Origin: Gadus chalcogrammus
Taxonomy: Eukaryota > Chordata > Actinopteri > Gadiformes > Gadidae
Length of the DNA stretch: 64,000 bases
Reading direction: 5' to 3'
Assembly (NCBI RefSeq): GCF_026213295.1
Contig: NC_079425.1
Coordinates: 15,071,145-15,135,144 of the forward strand
The stretch's first letter is position 1. Every line of letters starts with the position of its first letter. Under the pieces are notes generated by a model, which ran no database searches, was not told the DNA's origin, and worked only from the letters and a program-made list of their open reading frames with translations. Shown in pieces: positions 25,196 through 64,000 of this stretch. Both the position numbers and the translations under genes were made by a program.

Positions 25196-28100
25196 AGGCA
25201 CACTTGCGCAGCCGCTGCAATTTCCCTCTGCATTTATTCTCATATACACCATAGCATAAACACAAACTGCTGCACACCACTAAATGCCCCCCCCCCCCCC
25301 CCCCCCCAAGTCACAACATGCTGCTCTCACCAAGAGGATCTTCAGCTGCTGTTATCCTGGGTGACGGTAGAGAGAGATGTTTACAGAGATGGAGAGAGAG
25401 GCAGAGATATGGAAAGAGAAATACAGAGATGCTGAGGTGAAAAGAAGGTCTAGGGAGAAAGAGAATGGCTAGGTTGAAAGAGATTGAGACATTCTTGGCA
25501 TAGAGTGATGGTTTCAAGTATTTTCGTGACTAACTGACGAGTGATGAAGTGATGCACAGGGTACCGTCAGCTGCGACACCACCGCCTCCCCCAAACCTGG
25601 TTGCAACCCCCTTTACCTGGGCCTCTACCCCTTCCCCCTGCTCGCTTAAAGCCTGAAACCAACAGCTTCCTTGTTCTAGGGTCGCATCTAGGAAGGAACT
25701 TCAATGAGTTGTAATTTGAAAGATATTAAAACTTGAAATATATTCTCCTAGAAAAATTATTACAAGTAATTCCCAGGCGTATATAGTGGGGGATATATTA
25801 AATATACTGATTGTATTTATACAAAGGTTCCATATTTTATTGTATTCCACACTAAGGGTTCAGGAATCACATAGGTCCATCGTAGCACGTGGACTACACT
25901 ACTAAGGAGAAGAAGTGATTGCACGCTATAGAAGTGATGGCAAATGTCTCCACCCAACATGTAGGATCTGTAAATTACATGACAACCCTGTTCTCAAACG
26001 TTGGCTTGACTTTGTATAAAATGCAACTCTTGATCCAAATGATGAAGATGAGGTCTTTTTGACGACACAAGACTGTTAAAATAGCAACTGCAGCGCTTAT
26101 CTTGGCTACAGGCGAGCAAGCGTATGTTTGACTTAGTCTGTGTTTTGAATGTGTGTGAGTGTATTTGTGAGTTGGGGCAGTATCTTTTCTTAAAGAGACC
26201 TCCTAAGTGCCTGGCACACTGAGCAGGTTGTGTCCTCGTACAGGGTATGCACTGTAGCACCAGTGGCTTATGAATTTCCCTCTTTCTTTATTTTTATTTT
26301 CTCCATTTCTCGTCCAACTAATTTATTTGATTATTTTGCATTAACTTTATGTATGCGGTAATAAGCCTGTGGTCTCTGACCAATAGAAAAAGGTTCAAGT
26401 GTACATTGCTTGGTTCAAGTAGGTGATGCAGCAATATTTGCCTTTATTATAAACTAACGATTGTGGTCTTGACTGTAAGGTTATCAGGCTGCTATTGGTC
26501 TGGCTTAGACTACGAGCTGTAGTGCATCTTGTTCCCCTTGATTTTCATTTATTGTGGTTTTTATACCACTTACTTTGTGGCAAAAGCAAAGTGAAATTGA
26601 CTTAGTATAGTTGAGCAAAGCTCTTGCCCATGAAATGTCTGCCGGATGGTGTGTGAAGTGTCCAAACTATCCTTTAAACATTCCCTTTCTCTACAGGATG
26701 AACAGCTTCTTTCATATGGGAATCCTGTTAAGCATTTATGGGTTATTTTATTGTCTTTGCTTCTCTAGTGCCCCCCTTATTTTGTCATTTTTTGCCAAAA
26801 TTGTACCTTTATTGCTCCAGGCTTCTTGAGTAAGCAGTTAACCAGCCTTTTGTTTCCTGTACTCTGCGCTCCAAACCTGAGTCCTGGTTTAGAAGCTCGA
26901 CAAAATGAATAAACCGGCAACTTGTGCCTCGGCTGATTAGGCCTTTAAAGTCCTTTTTAAATGGTTGCTTATTAGTTATTTCATATAAATCAATGTGTAT
27001 GTAATCAGTATTTACCTGTAAAATATCAATTATCTGTAATATTGCAATACCAATTGAATTTTTTTCAATTGCCAGTGCAAGGCCCGACTCGTGATATTAC
27101 TAGGCCTGGGGGAGGGGAAATAACTTACTTTCCATTCAGAACTGAAGAATAAACTGGAAAACGAGTTGACTGAGAAACACATGACTTTCTTCATCCCAAC
27201 ATGATCATCACAGCAGACATTTTTATTTTCCACGTTAAGAAACCATTCCGAACAGTTCCTGTTGAAACACTTGATTTAACCCGTTTTGTGTTTCAACAGG
27301 TTATATGTTCAAGTAGAACTGATTTAAATGATATGCTTTCTTATCTGTGTTTACGATTTAAAGGAAAAATGGGTATGGGTCTTGTGTACCTGGTTTTGGT
27401 TTTTGTTTATTTTGCAGTTCAAGGGAATAACCACAAGATCTTGTTGGTCAACCACATAATGCTATAATCAGCATCAATTGTTTTCACGTCCAATTTCTTC
27501 ATGGATAACTCCACGAAGGGGTTTAAAAGCACATAATGGTTGTATTTGATTGTTATCAGCCTGAATATGCACGTTAGCCCTCCTGCTTTGCCTCTAAATA
27601 TACTATACTAACATCAATCCAATCAGTAGATTGTCTTTGCAACAAACTAAATATTCTACATTAACTGTTTAAAATATTGTAATATAGCCTTAGTTAACTT
27701 ATCCATAATGACTGCACAGGCAACAGGGAATGGTGAATAATTTGTATAAATATTTTTTTGGTTTTAATCAGGAAAGTACATTACTCCAGCTGTGTTTGAC
27801 TACATATTTTTCAGCATTTGTTTTTTTGGAAAAGTACTATATAAACCAAACCCCATATGTTAACCAAGTCCTTAAGGAGTTTGAATTTTTTTGTTTTTGG
27901 CCGATTTTTATCCCCCTGATACCATAATGAACCAAACTTTTCAACATGCCTTAACCATTATCGAGTTCTACGGTTAGGGAGAAATTGGACGTTTTGACCT
28001 TTTGAGTGATCCGAGGAATGGGTTTCCAAGCTGCTTGCGAACCTGCTTGATTTCACATGATGTTTGTGTGAAATAAAATTGCTATTCTGCATCTTAATTG

Positions 28101-28260
28101 CAGCAACGTGACCTTAACTGTTGATTGCAGCGTACACCCTCTGGAGGTGTGTGTGTGTGTGTGTCGTTTTTATTTTAGCGTTGAGTAGCAGCTATGTGAA
28201 ACCTCTAGCTTCATGTGCCGACCAGGATAAAGAACCTGTCTGTCTGCCCCCGCTTTAATA
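25196..28260 (+). other. dync1li2 3' UTR (putative)
   Basis: AT-rich sequence with no other gene signal, ending at the AATAAA cluster near 28072-28262. It contains a poly-C run (25287-25307). Human DYNC1LI2 also has a long 3' UTR, which fits. Confidence 0.55.
28072..28077 (+). terminator. Candidate distal polyadenylation signal of dync1li2
   Basis: AATAAA is followed within 75 bp by a GT-rich tract (28147-28164), the usual arrangement of cleavage signals. It would give a 3' UTR of about 2.9 kb. A nearer AATAAA at 26908-26913 and a later one at 28257-28262 are alternatives. Confidence 0.45.
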
Positions 28261-44067
<15,807 letters not shown>

Positions 44068-44273
44068 GATGGACATCCCGAACACGCATGTAACCACGGC
44101 GACCGCAGGGGGGGATATAGCGAGCGACGGACCGCTGCCGGTACCATGGAAACGATGGTTTGTGTGTAACGGTCTGAGAACTTAAGGACCTTGGTAACCT
44201 GTTCCAAGACGACTCCTCCCTGTTCCACCCTTTCACCTCCTCACACCTCCTTATGGGGACTACACACACATAC

Positions 44274-44312
<39 letters not shown>

Positions 44313-46040
44313 ACGCACGCACACATGCACCCAAAGACTTAATCAACACTCAAGCACAGAGTGGTGTGTGTTGAGTGAAGAAGCTGAGCTGTTAGATACT
44401 TAGTGCGGGGGTGAAGGGAACCCTACGTGTGGGGGATGTGTACAAAGAGACCAAAGCAACGGAACAGTTTATACGACCCTTAATGATCACTTTGATTTAT
44501 TGATTACCTGGCTACCACCGTGGGTGTCTTTGCCTCGTATCATATATTTTTTAATTGTTTTGTTTCGCTGAAGAGACAAGTTTGGTGTAAGATGAACTTC
44601 GGTCTGCGGGTAGAGCTATGCTAACAGTGTTAACAGTATAGCAACATGGCTACATGGTGCGTTATTCTGTGTCATGCTACATACAGCCGTCCAATGACAA
44701 CACAGCGCTGAAGCAGTAAGCTCCAGGGACTTTATACTGGACTGAACATTGGGCCTGCAATGCTCACTAACTACGACTGCTAGCTCCTGGCTAATGGTCA
44801 GATAGTTCTGTTATGAATGAGATAGGAGAAGAGCGATATTAAGATATGTGTTTTGTTTTACACAAACAAAACTACACTTATGAAGTTGTTTGGTTTGTAT
44901 GTTTATGTCATTGTTGTGGGTTTTCCTGACTGGGTTAAATGTAAAGGGATGATGTAAGCTACGGTAAATATTCGTAGACTAAGCTTCATAGACAGGGTCT
45001 GAAAGCAATAACAGGAATTCATTGGTTTAAGAATGAAATATATGACATAGACAATCCTCAGACCAAAATCTACTGTGACTGCCCTAAAGTTGTATATTTG
45101 TACACAACAAAGTATATTCCTACATTAAGCTGCTCTCAATTGCAAAATCAAAATTTTAAAAACATGAAAAAAAAGAATGGGCCGGACGGATCCACAGGCA
45201 GTCCAAGGATCATTGGATGAAGTTATGGGGAATCATTGATTCAACTTTACAGTTTAATGAGTGTTGTGAAATTCACTACAGTTGAACCGGGGGCCTTTGG
45301 AGTATAACAGAATGATTGACACAGTACAATTTAAAACATCACCTGGCTGTATGTTTCCCAGGTAATAAACACATTCTGGTTAAAAGACAGTTGAACATCA
45401 AGTCACAGAGTGCCTCCACCGTTAAGCTCAGATATTTAACTGCCTTCCCAAATAGTAAATTTATATCAGTTAATAAAGGAACTAATTAACTCACTAACTG
45501 ATTAACAGGTTATCAACTAATTAGCGTTGTGTGTGTTGCAGATTAGTGTGTGTTTATTATCCAAGTGATGGATAATCGGGTAACTATGGGAATCAAGAGT
45601 TTAAAGTACCGTACATGAATCTCCTTTGAAACAGAATTATCTGTCAGTATATTTTCAGGCATCAACTATCTAGAGTCACAAGATACACTTCACATTGTAA
45701 AGGTTTCCTAAGTGACCTACTTAAATCCACTAAACACAACTTGTTTCATTCAGTTAGTCTTTGCTAGAATAATGGAAGGAATGTAGACCTTCTTGTGTGT
45801 CTGATGTATCCACAGAGAAATGTCAACAATCGTATCATTCAATGCCAGATATTTTTGAAGTTCTTTGAGGCTTATGTGTCTTTATGCTGTTAGGTCAAGG
45901 GTGTAAATGCTACATGGATAATCTAGCGCTCTCTGCTTGTCGTTTGTGGTAATGCAGCTACACTGAGCAATATCGACCTACGTGAAGGCTTAGGTAAATG
46001 AATTGGTTTGTTCTTAATAAAGGGTTTGATACAAATTTAA
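44068..46040 (+). other. cmtm4 3' UTR (putative)
   Basis: No other gene signal. A short CA/CACG tract lies at about 44265-44325. The end is taken at the AATAAA at 46016. Confidence 0.45.
46016..46021 (+). terminator. Candidate polyadenylation signal of cmtm4
   Basis: AATAAA lies about 1.95 kb after the cmtm4 stop, with a T/GT-rich stretch downstream. Earlier AATAAA motifs near 45363 and 45470 could be used instead, so the choice is uncertain. Confidence 0.35.
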
Positions 46041-47550
46041 AAACGACGTGTTTATTTAAATATATTATCTTCAGTTGATTAAATATATATATATATCGTC
46101 TTGACATTGACCTATTATTTGTTTTTTATTATTAATTTTATATCTTAAATTCCAATATTTTATCCTTGATCCTTCTCATTCCAATTCTATAAATGGTTGT
46201 TTTAGTTAGGTGTGGAAACAATATTCCTTTACATATTGTACTATACCAGCTCTGCCTATAAAATACAATGTGTGGAACTCAATTAACTGATCATTATGAT
46301 GTATTTATGAAAGCATTTTGTTTTGAGAGAGGCCATTTCTAATTGAATCTGAATGTCCTCCAATTAACACAATAAAAAAGTAAAGAGGAAAGCGGTAGAA
46401 ATGTATTTTTTCCTCAAACGAAGGATTATTCTGTGAGGTGAATGCAGTTGGAACCTCATGCAAAATTTATTTTGGTATTTTCTGACCATTATTTGGGTAG
46501 TGGTTAGGGGTATTGGGTTTGAATCCCAGAATGTCCAAATGTAGGCGTCCTTGAGAAATATACCCGTATGCCTGCTGATAAACGTGTAACAAAAATTAAT
46601 AAACGGTAACTTTACCGTCCATACCTGCTCATTGACATGTATCTAAAAAAAATGTTTTTTTACTTTACCGTCCCTACCTGCTCATTAAAAAAAACACAAA
46701 ACCAGAGAGGTAGAACAAACTATTTCATTGAAACCGTTCAGTGGTGCTCTATAGAGCTACGACACACACACACACGACCGTTCAATCCACTGAAGACAGA
46801 ATACACAGTACAAAACACATCTGAAATACACACACAGGGCAGGGACAGGGACATTCAAGTGACATATCCAGTAACTAACATACTTATAGGCCGAAGTGAC
46901 ACATGACACATAAAGCAGATGCATGTAAATTACAATTTCATACACGTGTCTTTGACACACAACACATAATGCAGCAAGTGGTTTCAACACACAGTGGACT
47001 GCAGTCCTTCCTCTTATTAAAACACTTCTAGAAACAGATCAGATAGAAATAGCCTGCTTATCTGTTTAACTCGAAACTTGGATTTCTATTCATTCGCTTG
47101 TTCATCTTTCGCTGATGAACACAGAAGTTGTAACCAGACAGCCTGCTGTCCTCCTGTTTACAGTAAACAAACTGGATGTGACGTTGGATGTGGAATGTAT
47201 CCTGGTTAGTGTTGGAAAATTGGCTTGCTACACAGATGCTGTTGTGTAGGATAATACACACATAAACGTACGCACAGCTGGTCTAAGATGTCCCTTTTGT
47301 ATGAACAAGCACAAACGCATGCAGATAGTGGACAACCGATACATAGTACGTAAGAAGTAATACTAAATCAGTATTCTAATGTACCAACCAATTTTGTTTC
47401 TTGTAACTGTTTCAGAACTGCAAGATGTTTTCACAGCTTTAGACTTCCGCCCAAGACCCAACAGTGCCAACCAGGATTGGTTTGCTCTTTGCATTTGTGT
47501 TTATGAAAATGGTTATCAATTGGTTTAAATATCGCAACAATAATCGGTTG
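46041..47550. other. Gap between convergent cmtm4 and cmtm3
   Basis: AT-rich sequence with a SINE-like repeat (46495-46600) and a duplicated ACTTTACCGTCC...ACCTGCTCATT motif at about 46610 and 46663. No gene seen. Confidence 0.6.
46495..46600 (+). mobile_element. tRNA-derived SINE-like sequence
   Basis: GTAGTGGTTAGGGG followed by GGGTTTGAATCCCA gives recognisable A and B boxes. The downstream AATGTAGGCGTCCTTGAGAA block is shared with 32400-32530. Confidence 0.55.
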
Positions 47551-47552
47551 CT

Positions 47553-47558
47553 TTTATT
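47553..47558 (-). terminator. Candidate polyadenylation signal of cmtm3
   Basis: TTTATT on the plus strand reads AATAAA on the minus strand, 200 bp after the cmtm3 stop at 47758. It is the nearest canonical signal. The spacing to cmtm4's last signal leaves a short intergenic gap between the two convergent transcripts. Confidence 0.4.
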
Positions 47559-47757
47559 TTCTTATATTTGGTATTCAAAAATATGTATATTTCTAGTGAA
47601 GACTTTTTTTTTATCTGATAACTGCTCTTGTGTGCCACCTGCTGTAATAATTATATCACAGTGGAATACTTCAGAGGTGCATCACTCTCTCTCTCTTGCT
47701 GTCTCTCTCTCTCTCTCTCTTTCTCTCTGCCGGTGGGTGATCGAGAAGACCACCTGC

Positions 47758-50501
47758 TCAGTCCGAGTCATCGTCTGAGGAATCATCTGCAAGAAAAAGT
47801 TCAACGGTTAAACCCACCAATCAAATAAATAACCATGGCTCATGTAGCAACTTTAGCATGGCTTACTTGGCCAAGTATATATTTGAAATAAAACAATCTT
47901 CTGTAAAATAAAAAGCAGATATTTGAATAAATGCTCTTAAATGAGCACCTGGTCACACCTAGCATTAACATGGTATACAGTGATCCGCTCACAAGTGGAC
48001 CGCCCTAGAACATCAGTTCAAAACTTTAATCAGAATCATTACAATTTTGTTTGTTACCCTTATGTAGAGCACTTTGATCTACAGTTTATGGCTGAAATAC
48101 AAAAAAAGTCCTATACAAATAAAGGTCATTCTATTGATTGGTGAAAACCAAAGAAGCCCGGCCGCTCACCTCGAGGGTGGGCTGTGTGTCCGGGCTGCCC
48201 CTCGCTGGGCTGGCCTCCCCGCCTCAAGAAGTCTGCCAGGTCATTGAAGATTATGTAGAAATCAAAAGCAAACACAATAGTGGCTATGAACCCAAACACC
48301 TGCATAGAAAAAAGGGAAACCGTCATTATGATGAACGCTTGCGTATCAGCATGACATTGCTATCGTATCAGTGTGACTTCACTATTGTATGAAAATGACA
48401 GCACCATTGTAATCAGTAATGGAACTTCACATATATAAGTAGGAAGTCCAAATGAAGAAAAAACTGAGAACACTACACCCCTAGAATAAAACATGATAAA
48501 CGTAAAATTACTGAAATGATGAAATGGTTGCAATGGAGAATAGATAGTACAGTGGATTTAGTATGCTAGGTATGTATTGTATGTAGATTACCCCAGCGGC
48601 TTTAGAGGCTCCGTCTGAGTATTTGGACACGGAGATGATGGAGATGACGAAGAAGATGATTGAGGCACTTACACACCTCAGGAAGTCCTTCAAAAATAAA
48701 CAAACAAATTAATTCATTACTTAACAAATAAATGAAACATGGTCATGAGAAAGCGATTGAATCCCCTTTGAAACGCTGCTTTTTGAAACAAGCAGACATT
48801 CCCCTTCAAGGTTCCGAGGGTCAGGGTTCTCCCCAGGGTGCCAGGGCCCCCAAGGGGCCGGGAGGGTCCCACAACAGTCAGGGGGCGGGGCGCTCACCAT
48901 GAGCGGCCAGTGGAAGCTGGTGAAGCGCTGGTTGAGCTTGGTGGAGTAGGCAAAGAGCAGGAAGAGAGCTGTCAGGAACTCCAGGAGCGGCGCCGTGACA
49001 AAGGAGGCCGCCGTGGACGCCACGAAACACACAAATGCCAGGAAACACAGGAGCTGAGAGCAAACACATGCATACAGAGACACGCATACCCAGAGACAAA
49101 CACACATGCACACACATGTATGCACACACACAGAATTACATGTACAAAAATAGGAATAGGAAAAATGTAGAACTCATGTTATAATATTATTCTCCGTAAT
49201 AGCGACCAAAGTTTTTACTTCTCCTCTTCATTAGTAGTTGTAAAGTAGAAAGTGCGAAACCCTCCTCTGAGTCACAATGCACTTCCTGTCACAGATTACA
49301 GCAACTCAGACTGACATAACTTTCTGTCTACATGGCTTAACAGCTAAGGAGTGTCCGCAGCGTGTCCATTGTGGAGAGATAATCACCTCTTTCTCTCCTT
49401 CAGAGGCCAACGTGTGTTTATTGGTAGTATTGGTAGTTTGACAGTGTCTTAAATCAAAAATACTAATCAATAATAATTACATTTTAAAAAGTGGATTTTT
49501 GAAAGTGGAAGTGTATACCATGAAGTGTCCTTGAGATTATGTTAAGGGGTCCAATCACTTTCAATGCGGTAACATGTCCTAGAGCCCATCCTGGGAACCA
49601 AATTCAAACCCTAACACCAAATCCTAACCCTAAAAGCCCACCCTCAGCCTTTAGTTGTAGGGTTCGGAGAGAGAGAAAGACATCTGAATGGTCACTCTGC
49701 AGTATTGAATTCTTAAGAATGATAATTAAATAGTTCAAAGAAGGGGGAGACGAAGAGAGCGAGCAATCGAAAAGCCTTCCCAGAAGATATCACATGACGA
49801 CGCATCGCAAAGGGGCTTGCCCCTCTGTTTTTAACCCGGGGTTAGTTCTCAAAAAATGCAGCCTTCCAATCTTTTATTTTATTCAAGAAGTAATAAACAC
49901 AGCCCACTAAAAAATCTATCCCACCCTGATACGACTAATGGTTAAAATAATTATTCAATTATGATGAGAACTTTGTAAATACGAATAACTTTTTATCTGG
50001 AATCGGGAACGTTTATAAGGTCGTCAGTCCTTACACTTAAGAGCACATTTCTGTGTAATAGAGTCGCACCCCCACAGTATCCGACTCCAAAAGTTTACTA
50101 CACTATGTTAATGTTGTGACGCCCCTTTCCCTGACTAATGAAAACCTTGTGAAGACGGGATGACCCAAATAAATACAACCAAAACGTTTATTTGCATATA
50201 CCGTTAAACCTAACATAACGTTGGGCGCAGTCACACTGCTAAATCAAAATAATAGTAAAGAAACTTTCCCATCTATTACTTCATAAACACAGTGTCTTGG
50301 TCGGCCTACAGAACCCTACATCCTCCCTCAAAAATGGAAATTCCCCCCATGACTTTTCACACTAAGATAATGTCTTACCACTTCTGCAATAAGTAGCAAT
50401 CCCTTACGAGAGAGAGCAAACTCTTTCGTCGGCAGGATTGACAGAAGGACATTCGGTCGAGCCTCGGTAGCCCCGGCAGCAGGAGCCTCGATGTCCCCCA
50501 T
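47758..50501 (-). CDS. cmtm3: CKLF-like MARVEL transmembrane domain-containing protein 3, 177 aa, 5 exons
   Basis: Exons in transcript order: 50501-50379, 49053-48898, 48687-48592, 48299-48170, 47786-47758; all GT-AG, phases consistent. The protein begins MGDIEAPAAG and carries four hydrophobic MARVEL segments: LLCFLAFVCFVASTAA, LEFLTALFLLFAYST, VSASIIFFVISIISV and FGFIATIVFAFDFYIIF. The blocks FVTAPLLEFL, DFLRCV, KYSDGASKAAGVFGF and DFYIIFND match human CMTM3 (182 aa), and the acidic Ser/Asp C-terminus (DDSSDDDSD) matches its DSDSD end. CMTM3 is a membrane-trafficking tetraspan protein reported to promote early-endosome fusion and EGFR turnover. The gene converges on cmtm4, as in human. The final exon carries only the last ten codons and the stop. 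Confidence 0.95.
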
Positions 50502-63160
<12,659 letters not shown>

Positions 63161-64000
63161 CTACACACAGGGGATACAACATATCCATATTACACACATT
63201 ATTATATGACCAGCCAGCCAGCCACAAATGATAACATCCCGATTTCAATAACATACACTCACAAAAATACACACACACACACACACACACAACACATAAA
63301 CAAACCCACAGACACACAGGAGACACAACAGAACACATACACACAGTATTATATCACCATTACTTGGCCTACAAAAAAGCGCTTTATAAATGTAGCGTAG
63401 TGTCCACCATCTTATATTCTACAAATGAAAAAGGCTGGCTGCCGTTGTTCACAGGAATCTTACAATAAACACTCCTAAAAACCACTCCCACCCAATCAAC
63501 CCACAGAGTCCAGCTATGCTGTTTCACGTCACACAGTTGCACAGCCAGTTCAATCGACAGAACATAGCTTTTGATTTTTTGGAATGCTGACTAGTTATTT
63601 GGTGGGGCGCAATCTTACATATTGCGACTATAACACAGAATTATCTATATAGATAAATATTGAAGAACCATATTAGTCTCAATGTCACCTTGGGAAACTT
63701 AGAGCCAATCATGTTTAAAATAGGTTGAATAAAACTCAACCCAGACATGAAAATAACAAGGCATGACCCATGCACAAACTCGTTTTTCTTCGAAAATAAT
63801 TCTTATCTTCCCAGCTTATTAGGACATTTAAATTGTGCAATGAATACCAATTAATTCCTGCCTTTCATGGTTTGATGTTTTATTCCATTGGCCATATTGA
63901 ATATTTGTCTGAACAGAAGTCCAGAATAGACCAATAGGACATGGTGGAAGAGATAGAGAGAACTGGAGAAGACGGCAGTTGAGAATAAGAGGAGAGGGGA
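63161..64000 (-). other. galns intron, cut by window edge
   Basis: No exon matching GALNS upstream of VSFQLSS is visible on the minus strand. AT-rich sequence with short CA tracts near 63265-63330. Confidence 0.7.

Overview
The window is nuclear DNA from a ray-finned (teleost) fish. The evidence is spliced vertebrate genes with GT-AG introns, fish-type transposon relics, and very many long pure dinucleotide microsatellites. About 17 tracts of roughly 100 to 180 bp of (CA/TG)n or (GA/TC)n lie in 64 kb. That density is typical of gadiform fishes such as cods, but the order is only an inference. No bacterial, phage, CRISPR or operon features are present.

Five protein-coding genes can be modelled. 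(1) basp1-like, minus strand, 2270-4288: a single coding exon for a 672-aa myristoylated membrane/cortical phosphoprotein, about three times the mammalian length, partly through eight copies of a 16-residue repeat. (2) dync1li2, plus strand, 10659-25195: 13 coding exons, 489 aa, cytoplasmic dynein 1 light intermediate chain 2. (3) cmtm4, plus strand, 29567-44067: four exons, 208 aa, MARVEL-domain tetraspan protein. (4) cmtm3, minus strand, 47758-50501: five exons, 177 aa, MARVEL-domain protein. (5) galns, minus strand, from 52137 past the right edge: the last five exons (192 aa) of lysosomal N-acetylgalactosamine-6-sulfatase.

The block dync1li2 > cmtm4 > < cmtm3 keeps the order and relative orientation of human 16q22 (CMTM3, CMTM4, DYNC1LI2). 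The flanking basp1-like and galns genes are not next to this block in human (BASP1 on 5p, GALNS on 16q24.3). The genes do not form a pathway; their proximity looks like conserved synteny plus lineage rearrangement.

Introns and intergenic DNA hold most of the sequence: microsatellites, minisatellites (43 bp x16 before cmtm4 exon 2; 21 bp units before dync1li2 exon 11), hAT-type non-autonomous elements with terminal inverted repeats (some with 8-bp target duplications), Harbinger-like elements with 3-bp duplications, a fold-back element, LINE reverse-transcriptase relics and tRNA-derived SINE-like sequences. Several are nested, so relative insertion order can be read. The most interesting functional candidates are repeat tracts touching splice sites, above all a (TG)55 tract ending 7 nt from the acceptor of the penultimate galns exon. 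No wholly new genetic system was recognised.
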